This document shows, one piece after another, positions 1 to 5,774 of a DNA stretch of 18,398 nucleotides. The DNA lies in the NCBI GenBank assembly GCA_934167935.1, contig CAKPMH010000023.1, positions 1 through 18,398 on the forward strand. Reading direction: 5' to 3'. Position 1 is the stretch's first letter. Each line of letters begins with the position of its first letter. Origin of the DNA: an uncultured Bacilli bacterium. Its GTDB lineage: Bacteria > Bacillota_I > Bacilli_A > RF39 > UBA660. The notes under the pieces were generated by a model. It was not told the DNA's origin. It saw only the letters and a list, made by a program, of their open reading frames with translations, and did not search any database. The translations under genes and the position numbers were made by a program.

Positions 1-2
1 AC

Positions 3-50
3 TATAAATGTGTTTATGATGTAGAATTAAATTATTACAAATAGTGGTGC
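3..50 (+). CDS. possible C-terminal end of an upstream gene (partial)
   Basis: One frame is open from the window edge and ends at a TAG, giving the tail YKCVYDVELNYYK. It is followed about 20 bases later by a hairpin with a T-run, which is the arrangement expected for the end of a real gene. Only 15 codons are visible, so the product cannot be recognised and chance is possible. Confidence 0.3.
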
Positions 51-70
51 GGTTGAAATTACAAAAAAGA

Positions 71-96
71 AAAAAATCTGAATAAGATTTTTTTTT
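71..96 (+). terminator. intrinsic terminator
   Basis: An A-rich arm ending AAATCT (to 79), a five-base loop, and AGATTT running into a T-tract (85-96). The stem is short and made mostly of A-T pairs. It lies just after the possible gene end at 50 and would stop rightward transcription. Confidence 0.55.
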
Positions 97-98
97 AT

Positions 99-142
99 AA
101 AAAAACCCATTATAGAATTATAAATTTCTACCTACAGGGTTT
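99..142 (-). terminator. intrinsic terminator for the leftward pseudogene/sspI transcript
   Basis: On the plus strand AAACCC (103-108) pairs with GGGTTT (137-142), and inside it TAGAA (113-117) pairs with TTCTA (126-130). Read leftward the hairpin is followed by a run of T (the A-run at 99-105). The stop of the decayed minus-strand gene (118-120) lies within the hairpin. Confidence 0.5.
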
Positions 143-455
143 CTTGAATCACATAAAGAGTGTGATTTAATTTTTCTTAATATTTTATGTTTTCTTTTTT
201 CATAATAAGGTATTAAAGAGGATTCTTCAATATAAAATGTTTCATTTTTTGATGTCATTAATGTAATTGTTGATGACATATTATGATTAACTTTAAATAA
301 ATTTCATAAATTTTCAATATTATCTATTTGAACGTATTTGCTATTTTTAAGTTTTAAAAATACACCACTACCATATTATGATAAAAATGTCTAACATTAT
401 CTATAAAAATTTTATCTGTATTCATAAATAATCAAAATTTTCTTTCGAATATATT
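118..455 (-). pseudogene. decayed minus-strand gene of unknown product
   Basis: Reading leftward, an open frame starts around an ATG at 425-423 (MNTDKIFIDNVRHFYHN) and continues only after a one-base shift near 372-377 (GSGVFLKLKNSKY). It then meets a TGA at 306-304 and stays open to a TAA at 120-118, ending CDSRNPVGRNL. Upstream of the ATG the same frame also contains a TGA (434-432). One lost base plus two TGA codons leave fragments that read as one protein of roughly 100 residues when joined, so a recently broken gene is the best explanation. No ribosome binding site stands before the ATG. The family was not recognised. It lies in the same direction as, and just downstream of, sspI. Confidence 0.5.
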
Positions 456-479
456 TAGTTATAAATTAAAATAACGATT

Positions 480-686
480 TTATAGATTATTCATTAATAT
501 GTTTAAAATATCATCCTTTATTTGATCAGTACAATTATTCCACAAAACTTCAAAAAAAACACCTAATCCTGGAAGTATTATCTCATCATTAGAATTAATA
601 GAAGAATTGATTGAATTTTCAATCTCATTCATATCAGCTTTCTTAAAATTATCTCTAATATGTTTTCTAATATCAATTTTACTCAT
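480..686 (-). CDS. sspI: small acid-soluble spore protein, SspI family
   Basis: Minor small acid-soluble spore protein of the SspI family; such proteins are made in the forespore and stored in the spore core. The diagnostic block ILPGLGVFFEVLWNN matches the LPGLGVLFEVIW signature known from Bacillus SspI, and the length (68 residues) is normal for the family. The N-terminal half is charged (MSKIDIRKHIRDNFKKAD), followed by an Asn/Ser-rich stretch. The start was set at the ATG of 686-684: AAAGGA lies 8 bases before it, while the in-frame ATG nine bases upstream overlaps that ribosome binding site. A sigma-G-like promoter lies at 707-735. The gene's presence implies a spore-forming host. Family assignment is confident; the role in this host is inferred. 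Confidence 0.85.
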   Translation of the reverse strand: MSKIDIRKHIRDNFKKADMNEIENSINSSINSNDEIILPGLGVFFEVLWNNCTDQIKDDILNILMNNL

Positions 687-706
687 ATTACACATCCTTT
701 CTTTTA

Positions 707-735
707 TATTTTGTAAAAATTAAGATAAAATATTC
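707..735 (-). promoter_or_regulatory. sigma-G-like forespore promoter of sspI
   Basis: On the minus strand GAATA (735-731) fits the sigma-G -35 pattern GHATR, and CAAAATA (713-707) fits six of seven positions of the -10 pattern CATWMTA. They are separated by 17 bases. The site sits 20 bases before the sspI start. The match comes from sequence only; the region is AT-rich, so a chance match is possible. Confidence 0.5.
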
Positions 736-760
736 AAAAGAAAAAAACTTTGTAATAATA

Positions 761-789
761 TTGATAAAAAATAAAAATTATAGTATATT
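761..789 (+). promoter_or_regulatory. sigma-A promoter
   Basis: TTGATA (761-766) and TATATT (784-789) with an ideal 17-base spacer, 25 bases upstream of the coiled-coil gene at 815. Confidence 0.65.
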
Positions 790-814
790 ATTAATAGAGT
801 AAAAGAGGGATTTT

Positions 815-1180
815 ATGGATAAAGACGTTGATATTATAGAAATAGAAGATAATGATATATTTGAAGAAACTTATGATTTATTAAATAATCAATTAGATAG
901 AATAGATACATTAAATAAAAAATTAGAAGAATTTGAAATATTAAAAATGAAATATGAATCATTAGAGAGAACATATAAAAAACAAGAAGAAAAATATAAA
1001 ACTAAAATAGATACACTAGAAAAAGAAATAAAAAGTATAAAAAGAAAAGATATAGAAAAAGAGAAAAAAATCGTTATGTTAAAAACTTTACTCGAAATAA
1101 TATTAAAAAAATATGGAATAGAAAGTATATCAAGAATTACAAGACTAAATAAAGAACAAATAGAAAAATACTTAAAATAA
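815..1180 (+). CDS. coiled-coil protein with C-terminal HTH-like motif
   Basis: A 121-residue protein not recognised as a named family. The first 20 residues are acidic (DKDVDIIEIEDNDIFEE). Residues about 25-85 are a Lys/Glu-rich heptad pattern (LNKKLEEFEILKMKYESLER) that should form a long coiled coil. The last 25 residues (KYGIESISRITRLNKEQIEKYL) resemble the short helix-turn-helix-like motif 'G-I-x-x-I-S-x-x-T-x-L-x-x-E-x-I-E-K-L' found at the C-terminus of Rpn-type nucleases, so this could be a helper or degenerate relative carrying only that tail. No signal peptide or membrane segment. AGAGGG lies four bases before the ATG, a rather close spacing. It has its own sigma-A promoter and ends exactly at a hairpin terminator. 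Function unknown. Confidence 0.75.
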   Translation: MDKDVDIIEIEDNDIFEETYDLLNNQLDRIDTLNKKLEEFEILKMKYESLERTYKKQEEKYKTKIDTLEKEIKSIKRKDIEKEKKIVMLKTLLEIILKKYGIESISRITRLNKEQIEKYLK

Positions 1181-1204
1181 AAATGGTTTAATAACCATTT
1201 TTTT
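1181..1204. terminator. bidirectional terminator between convergent genes
   Basis: AAATGGTT (1181-1188), a four-base TAAT loop, AACCATTT (1193-1200), then TTTT. The A-run on the left gives a T-run for leftward reading too. It begins directly after the stop of the gene at 815 and overlaps the end of the minus-strand gene at 1203. Confidence 0.75.
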
Positions 1205-1481
1205 ACATCATTTGATAATTAGAACTACTATATTTATTGTTAGATAAATTACTATTATAAGCATTTTCTAAATTAGAAATTCTTCTATCTAAATTATTTA
1301 TTTCTTGTTCAATATTATTTAATTGTTGTTCAATATTATTTGAACTACTACTTGATGTAGACATACTAGGATACATTGGCATACCCATATTTGGCATACC
1401 CATTTGTGGTACCATATTTACTCCTTGATAAGGCGGGTATATTGGATATGGCATCATACAATTTCTGTCATCTTTTTTCAT
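1203..1481 (-). CDS. small Met/Pro/Tyr-rich protein with a C-terminal coiled coil
   Basis: A 92-residue protein of unknown family. The N-terminal half is low complexity, rich in Met, Pro, Tyr and Gly (MMPYPIYPPYQG, then MGMPNMGMPMYPSM), followed by a Ser run. Residues about 48-75 form a short coiled coil (NNIEQQLNNIEQEINNLDRR), and the end is Asn/Ser/Tyr-rich. Such composition recalls small spore coat or coat-assembly proteins, and the host has spore genes, but this is inference. The start was set at the ATG of 1481-1479 because AGGAG stands seven bases before it; a GTG six bases further upstream would touch that site. CATATATT on the minus strand (1509-1502) resembles a mother-cell sigma-E -10 (CATACAHT), without a convincing -35. 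Confidence 0.7.
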   Translation of the reverse strand: MKKDDRNCMMPYPIYPPYQGVNMVPQMGMPNMGMPMYPSMSTSSSSSNNIEQQLNNIEQEINNLDRRISNLENAYNSNLSNNKYSSSNYQMM

Positions 1482-1560
1482 AAACACACTCCTTCTAATT
1501 AAATATATGATAATAATAAAAAAAATTACATCAATTTATTTATTAAAAAAATAAACATGA

Positions 1561-1566
1561 TATAAT
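1561..1566 (+). promoter_or_regulatory. -10 element of the rnhB operon promoter
   Basis: A perfect TATAAT lies 16 bases before the rnhB start, which would give a very short leader. No good -35 is visible at the usual distance in the T/A-rich stretch before it. Confidence 0.45.
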
Positions 1567-1581
1567 AAGTTAGGTGGTTAA

Positions 1582-2199
1582 ATGAGATTATATGAATATG
1601 AAGAAGAATTAATAAAAAAAGGTATTAAATATATAGGAGGAACAGATGAAGCCGGAAGAGGGCCACTTATAGGTCCCGTTGTAGCAGCATGCGTAGTTTT
1701 ACCATTAAATTATCAAAACGATAATATAAATGATTCAAAAAAATTAACAGAAAAAAAACGTGAAGAACTATATGATGTTATAGTAAAAGATGCATTAAGT
1801 ATAGGTATAGGAATTGTAGATGCACCTTTAATAGATGAAATAAATATATATGAAGCAAGCCGCCTTGCAATGAAAAAAGCATATGAAGAAGCTAAATCAA
1901 ATATTAAAATAGAATATTTACTTACAGATGCAATGCCACTTGATTTAGAAATACCTGTTACAAAAATAATAAAAGGAGATTCAAAAAGTATAACAATTGC
2001 AGCGGCATCAATAATTGCCAAGGTAACAAGAGATAGAATGCTAATAGAACTTGATAAAAAATATCCTATGTATGGTTTTAAATCACATAAAGGATATCCT
2101 ACAAAAAAACATATAGAAGCAATACATAAATATGGATTAATAGATGGATATAGAAAAACCTATTCACCAATAAAAGAAATAATAAAGGAGGAAAAATGA
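1582..2199 (+). CDS. rnhB: ribonuclease HII
   Basis: Endonuclease that cuts the RNA strand of RNA-DNA hybrids and starts removal of single ribonucleotides from DNA in the cytoplasm. The N-terminal signature GGTDEAGRGPLIGPVVAA carries the first two metal-binding acids (D22, E23). Further acids are in YLLTDAMPL (about D115) and AKVTRDRM (about D150), and the substrate-contact region KSHKGYPTKKH is intact. At 205 residues it is the compact form lacking the extra N-terminal domain of Bacillus RnhB (about 255). AGGTGG lies four bases before the ATG. The stop TGA overlaps the ATG of the next gene (ATGA), so the two are translationally coupled. First gene of a three-gene operon with RNA/phosphodiester and metal hydrolase functions. 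Confidence 0.95.
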   Translation: MRLYEYEEELIKKGIKYIGGTDEAGRGPLIGPVVAACVVLPLNYQNDNINDSKKLTEKKREELYDVIVKDALSIGIGIVDAPLIDEINIYEASRLAMKKAYEEAKSNIKIEYLLTDAMPLDLEIPVTKIIKGDSKSITIAAASIIAKVTRDRMLIELDKKYPMYGFKSHKGYPTKKHIEAIHKYGLIDGYRKTYSPIKEIIKEEK

Positions 2200-3116
2200 A
2201 AGATTTAATAATATCACATGTAGCAGATATAGATGGAGTAAGTCCTGTTATATTAATGAAGTTATGTAAAATAAATTTTGATTTTGAACTTAAAGAAATA
2301 TATGAAGTAGATGAATTTGTCTGTGAGCTAATAAAAGAAGACTTAAGTATGTATAAAAATATATATATTACAGATTTAACAATTTTAGAAAGCACTTATC
2401 AAAAAATAAATGAAAGTATTTATAAAGAAAAATTTAAGGTGTTTGATCATCATAAAACGCATACATATGCATGCAAATACAACTATGTAACAATAAATAT
2501 AAATGAATGTGCGACATCAATTTTCTATAAATATTTAAAGAAAAAATATAAATTTAGAAAACAAGTAAGTGAATATGTAGAACATGTTAAAAATTTAGAC
2601 TTATGGTTATTTGAGGAAAAAAATGATACTTATGCAAAAAAATTAGGAGATTTGTTTTCAATATATGGTAAAAAAAGATATATAGAAGAAATGTATAAAA
2701 AATTAAAGGCGAGAAAAAAATTTAAACTATCAAAGTTTGAAGAAGAAATATTATCATTAGAACAAGATAGAATAGATAGACATATATTAAATAAAGAAAA
2801 AGAACTAATAACAATAAAATATGAAAACTATTTAGGTGGATTAGTATTTAATTCTAATTATAGAAGTGAACTTGGAAATATATTGTCAAAAAGACATCCA
2901 GAACTTGATTTTATTGTAATGATAAATATGAGTGGTGGTATGAGTTTTAGAACTGACAAGGATATAGATATTTCTGTTATAGCAAAAAAACTTAATGGAG
3001 GAGGACATGCTAAAGCATGTGGGGCTCCAATAAAATTAGAAGATAAAATAAATTTAATAAAAACACTATTTAAAGGATGTGAAATAATTGAAAATAAAGA
3101 GGATAATAACAGGTGA
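2196..3116 (+). CDS. DHH/DHHA1-family phosphoesterase (NrnB-like)
   Basis: A 306-residue cytoplasmic phosphoesterase with the two-domain DHH plus DHHA1 build. The DHH domain shows SHVADIDGVSP (motif I, metal-binding Asp), ITDLT (motif II) and VFDHHKTH, the name-giving DHH motif, near residue 89. The C-terminal DHHA1 domain shows the substrate-binding GGGH in NGGGHAKACGAP near residue 274. Members of this superfamily degrade short oligonucleotides (NrnA, NrnB) or cyclic dinucleotide products. The 'SH-x-x-D-x-DG' opening is like NrnB-type proteins, but the exact substrate cannot be read from the sequence. GGAGG lies just upstream inside the end of rnhB. It ends with TGA and overlaps the following gene by 29 bases. 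Confidence 0.85.
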   Translation: MKDLIISHVADIDGVSPVILMKLCKINFDFELKEIYEVDEFVCELIKEDLSMYKNIYITDLTILESTYQKINESIYKEKFKVFDHHKTHTYACKYNYVTININECATSIFYKYLKKKYKFRKQVSEYVEHVKNLDLWLFEEKNDTYAKKLGDLFSIYGKKRYIEEMYKKLKARKKFKLSKFEEEILSLEQDRIDRHILNKEKELITIKYENYLGGLVFNSNYRSELGNILSKRHPELDFIVMINMSGGMSFRTDKDIDISVIAKKLNGGGHAKACGAPIKLEDKINLIKTLFKGCEIIENKEDNNR

Positions 3117-3606
3117 GTTATTAGAAAACTGTTATATATTAGTTGAAGATAATAATGTTTTAGTAGTTGATCCAGGCTCTGATATAGAAAAAATTTTAAA
3201 AGAAATAAAAAATTATAATTTAGTTGGAATTTTAATAACTCATTATCATTTTGATCATGTAGGAGTTCTTAATGATTTGATTAAATATAGGGAAGTACCA
3301 ATATATAATTTTAAATCAGGTAAAAATATAAATATAGATAATTTTTCATTTGAAATAATAAAAACACCTGGTCATACAAGTGATTCAGTAACATTTTATT
3401 TTAAAAAATATAATACAATGTTTACAGGTGATTTTATCTTTAAAAGAACAATTGGAAGAACAGATTTAGAAACAGGAAGTTTTACTGAAATGAAAAAAAG
3501 CATAGAAAAAATAAAAAAGTATGATGCTAATATAATTTTATATCCAGGACATGGTGATGATACAACATTAGAAGAAGAAATAAAATATAATTACTTTTTC
3601 ACATAA
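3088..3606 (+). CDS. metallo-beta-lactamase-fold hydrolase (glyoxalase II-like, YqgX type)
   Basis: A 172-residue single-domain metallohydrolase with a complete two-metal site. It has THYHFDHVG (H-x-H-x-D-H), TPGHTSDS (third-ligand His), FTGDFIF (bridging Asp) and YPGHGDDT (last His). This is the short glyoxalase II/YqgX-like layout that hydrolyses thioesters or related small substrates in the cytosol; the physiological substrate is unknown. It starts at a TTG (3088-3090) inside the 3' end of the DHH gene, in another frame; AAAGGA lies about 11 bases upstream. That start gives the usual N-terminus MKIKRIITGELLENCYIL, and no ATG start would keep it. The overlap implies translational coupling. 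It ends the operon. Confidence 0.85.
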   Translation: MKIKRIITGELLENCYILVEDNNVLVVDPGSDIEKILKEIKNYNLVGILITHYHFDHVGVLNDLIKYREVPIYNFKSGKNINIDNFSFEIIKTPGHTSDSVTFYFKKYNTMFTGDFIFKRTIGRTDLETGSFTEMKKSIEKIKKYDANIILYPGHGDDTTLEEEIKYNYFFT

Positions 3607-3651
3607 CATTCACATAAACTTCATTTTAAATACACATAATTATTATATACT

Positions 3652-3746
3652 TTTATCATCGAAGGAAGGTGATAAACTAATTAAAACTTTAAAACAAAAA
3701 AATATAATATTAATATACACTCCTTAAAATTCAAAGTGAATTTTAA
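3652..3746 (+). other. intergenic region with two hairpins, possible structured RNA
   Basis: Between the hydrolase gene and the membrane protein gene there are two strong hairpins. The first is TTTATCATC (3652-3660) / GGTGATAAA (3668-3676), with a purine loop GAAGGAA. The second is a perfect nine-base stem, TTAAAATTC (3724-3732) / GAATTTTAA (3738-3746). AAGGA in the first loop could pair with TCCTT at 3721-3725. No coding frame of convincing quality is present. The second stem may serve as the terminator of the rnhB operon, though its T-run is weak. A small RNA ending at the terminator at 3781-3810 is possible but unproven. Confidence 0.3.
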
Positions 3747-3780
3747 ATACTAAATGCTAAAATGTGAAACCTATCAAACT

Positions 3781-3810
3781 AAAACTAGATAATATCTAGT
3801 TTTTTCTTTT
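3781..3810 (+). terminator. intrinsic terminator
   Basis: AAAACTAGAT (3781-3790), a three-base loop AAT, ATCTAGTTTT (3794-3803), then a T-rich run with one C. It is 175 bases beyond the previous stop codon, so it ends either a long 3' tail or a separate short transcript. Confidence 0.7.
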
Positions 3811-3819
3811 TATAAATGT

Positions 3820-3825
3820 TATAAT
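3820..3825 (+). promoter_or_regulatory. -10 element for the 3845 gene
   Basis: TATAAT 19 bases before the start codon, immediately after the terminator. The -35 is weak (TAGTTT at 3797-3802, with a 17-base spacer). Confidence 0.45.
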
Positions 3826-3844
3826 ATATGAAATAGGTGGTAAT

Positions 3845-5116
3845 ATGAAAAAACAAGTAAGTAGTAAAAGCTATCTAATAATAGGATTAATTTTCTTATT
3901 TATTGGGATAGCAACATTAATAGGTAAAGTACCATTATTTAAAAGTGTAGCTAATTTAGTTTTAATATTTATGATATTAAAAAGTATAAAGGAATTATTT
4001 AGTTTTATATTAACTAAACCAGTAAAAGATATAAAACTATTTAATAAAATGTTTAACGTAGTAATATCTATTATTGCTTTAATTTTTAAAGATTATTCTA
4101 TAGCAATAGTTCCTATTTTATTTTCAGCATATTCTATTTTAAATGCCTTAATTAAAATAATTAATTATATATTATTAAAAGAAAATAATGTATCTGATAG
4201 ATTTAGGGAATTATTTTTAGGAATAATTTATTTATTTATTGGTTTTATCATATTATTAGGACCATTAGTACATTTAAAATTTGTCCTAAATGTACTAGGT
4301 ATTTATTCAACATTACTAGGAACTAGCTTTATATTTGACTATTTAGAAATAAATAATTATTTCAAATTATTAAAAATAAAAGTATGCTTACCAAGTATTG
4401 TAGAAGTGTTTATACCAATACAAGTTTTACAAAGAATAAATAAAGCTATGAATAATGATGAAGAAGTATTATTAGAACATAGAAAAGAAAATAAAACACC
4501 AGATTTAGAAATATTCATTCATGTAACAAAAGATGGATATGGAACATTAGGACATATAGATATATTTTATAATAATGAAATATTATCATATGGTAATTAT
4601 GATATTAGCAGTTATAAATTTCATGATGGAATTGGAAGAGGAGTATTATTTAAAGTAAAAGATAAAGAAAAATACATTAAATTTTGTATAGAAGATAATA
4701 AAAAAACATTATTTGCATTCGGATTATCTCTAAATGAAAAAGAAAAAGAAAAAATAAACAAAAATATAGAAAAAATAAAGGCTGAATTAAAGGAATGGGA
4801 TTGTCCATATAAAAAAGCCTTAAAGGTAGGTAAAAAAGCAAAAAATGAAGATTATATGGATTATTCAAGTAGACTTTATAGAGCGACAAAAGCCAAATTT
4901 TATAAATTTAAATCAGGAAAATTTAAAAGCTTTTGCGTTATAGGAAATAATTGTGTATCATTTGCAAACAAAATAATAGGAAACGCTTTAAATGATTCCT
5001 TTAAATTATACGGCGTATTAACACCAGGTACATATTATGAATATTTAGAAAGAGAATTTATGAAAAAAAATAGTATAGTGTGTAGTAAAAAAATATATAC
5101 GAAATCAAGTAATTAA
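3845..5116 (+). CDS. membrane protein with permuted papain-like (NlpC/P60 or YiiX-like) hydrolase domain
   Basis: A 423-residue protein in two parts. Residues about 10-170 hold several hydrophobic helices (LIIGLIFLFIGIATLIG, VVISIIALIF, LFLGIIYLFIGFIILLG and others) arranged much like DUF308/HdeD-type membrane modules. Residues about 185-423 are soluble: TLGHIDIF around H237 is followed, 133 residues later, by IGNNCVSFANKIIG around C370. A GH motif before an N-C motif is the order seen in circularly permuted papain-fold hydrolases (YiiX, LRAT-like, some NlpC/P60 relatives), so H237 and C370 are the likely catalytic pair. A cell-wall peptide, lipid or amide bond could be the substrate; none can be assigned. 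AGGTGG stands four bases before the ATG. It ends inside a terminator hairpin. It may act with the two coiled-coil membrane proteins that follow, but they have their own promoter. Confidence 0.7.
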   Translation: MKKQVSSKSYLIIGLIFLFIGIATLIGKVPLFKSVANLVLIFMILKSIKELFSFILTKPVKDIKLFNKMFNVVISIIALIFKDYSIAIVPILFSAYSILNALIKIINYILLKENNVSDRFRELFLGIIYLFIGFIILLGPLVHLKFVLNVLGIYSTLLGTSFIFDYLEINNYFKLLKIKVCLPSIVEVFIPIQVLQRINKAMNNDEEVLLEHRKENKTPDLEIFIHVTKDGYGTLGHIDIFYNNEILSYGNYDISSYKFHDGIGRGVLFKVKDKEKYIKFCIEDNKKTLFAFGLSLNEKEKEKINKNIEKIKAELKEWDCPYKKALKVGKKAKNEDYMDYSSRLYRATKAKFYKFKSGKFKSFCVIGNNCVSFANKIIGNALNDSFKLYGVLTPGTYYEYLEREFMKKNSIVCSKKIYTKSSN

Positions 5117-5130
5117 GTACTTGATTTTTT
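5102..5130 (+). terminator. intrinsic terminator overlapping the stop codon
   Basis: AAATCAAGTA (5102-5111) pairs perfectly with TACTTGATTT (5118-5127), followed by more T. The TAA of the hydrolase gene lies in the loop, so the left arm is coding sequence. Confidence 0.75.
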
Positions 5131-5148
5131 ATTCTTTTGTTGTATAAT
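5121..5148 (+). promoter_or_regulatory. sigma-A promoter embedded in the preceding terminator
   Basis: TTGATT (5121-5126) lies inside the right arm of the upstream terminator; TATAAT (5143-5148) follows after 16 bases. It is 25 bases upstream of the start at 5173. Confidence 0.65.
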
Positions 5149-5172
5149 ATAAGATACGCGAAGGAGTTAAAT

Positions 5173-5769
5173 ATGAATATATTAAAGGAAAATGAAGCAA
5201 AGCAAGATATAATAGAAGAAATAGATTGTTTGCGTTCAATAAAAAAAGAAAAGAAAAAAGAGATAGAAGATATAGATAAAATGGTAAATATTTTAGAAAA
5301 TGAAATACAAGCATATAAAAACTATAAAAAGCAATTATATAAAAAATCATTAATAAATATTTTACAAATAACAACTGCTTTTCTAACATTTATAGCTTTA
5401 TTTAATTTTTCTAATATGATACCATTTATATCATTAAGTAAAAATACACTTCATATTATAAATCTGCTATTAAATTTATCTATAATAGTTGGAAATGGTT
5501 CTATATTAGCAATTTTAAGCTTTGATATAAAAAGCTATAAAAAAGATAATCACTATAAAAGTAATTGGATAAAAAGTAATATAAAAAATTACTGTAATAT
5601 AAAAAGCGATACAGAAAATTATGTATTAGAATTAAATAATGAAATAAAAAATAATATTAATAAATTAAAAAAAATATATAATTCATTAAATAATAATATT
5701 GAAAAAAAATATAACACTATAGAAAATAATACTATAGAAAAAACACATAAAAAAGTTAATAGAAGGTAG
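5173..5769 (+). CDS. coiled-coil protein with two central membrane helices (first of pair)
   Basis: A 198-residue protein of unknown family. Residues about 1-55 are a charged coiled coil (ENEAKQDIIEEIDCLRSIKK). Two hydrophobic stretches follow (SLINILQITTAFLTFIALF and HIINLLLNLSIIVGNGSILA), joined by a short loop. The rest is a Lys/Asn-rich coiled coil (LELNNEIKNNINKLKKIY). It is predicted to form a membrane hairpin with both long ends on the same side. The start was placed at the ATG of 5173 because GGAG lies upstream at a fitting distance and the promoter is just before; an in-frame TTG at 5137 lies before the -10 and cannot be used from this promoter. Its build is the same as that of the next gene, six bases downstream, so the two probably form one transcript. 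Confidence 0.7.
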   Translation: MNILKENEAKQDIIEEIDCLRSIKKEKKKEIEDIDKMVNILENEIQAYKNYKKQLYKKSLINILQITTAFLTFIALFNFSNMIPFISLSKNTLHIINLLLNLSIIVGNGSILAILSFDIKSYKKDNHYKSNWIKSNIKNYCNIKSDTENYVLELNNEIKNNINKLKKIYNSLNNNIEKKYNTIENNTIEKTHKKVNRR

Positions 5770-5774
5770 AAAAA

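Noticed and set aside
118..455. Use of TGA as tryptophan (genetic code 4) in this genome
   Set aside because: TGG encodes Trp in sspI, pheS and the giant gene, TGA terminates rnhB and the DHH gene at coupled junctions, and no intact gene here contains TGA inside.
1713..2021. Minus-strand open frame opposite rnhB
   Set aside because: The opposite strand encodes a complete, well-conserved RNase HII; this frame is a shadow of its codon pattern.
3690..3720. Possible short hydrophobic type I toxin on the minus strand of the intergenic region
   Set aside because: The only frame is about 25 codons with a GTG start overlapping the purine stretch; no toxin-like pattern beyond general hydrophobicity in AT-rich DNA.
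5137..5172. TTG start extending the first coiled-coil protein by 12 residues
   Set aside because: It lies upstream of the predicted -10 TATAAT, and GGAG is placed for the ATG at 5173.
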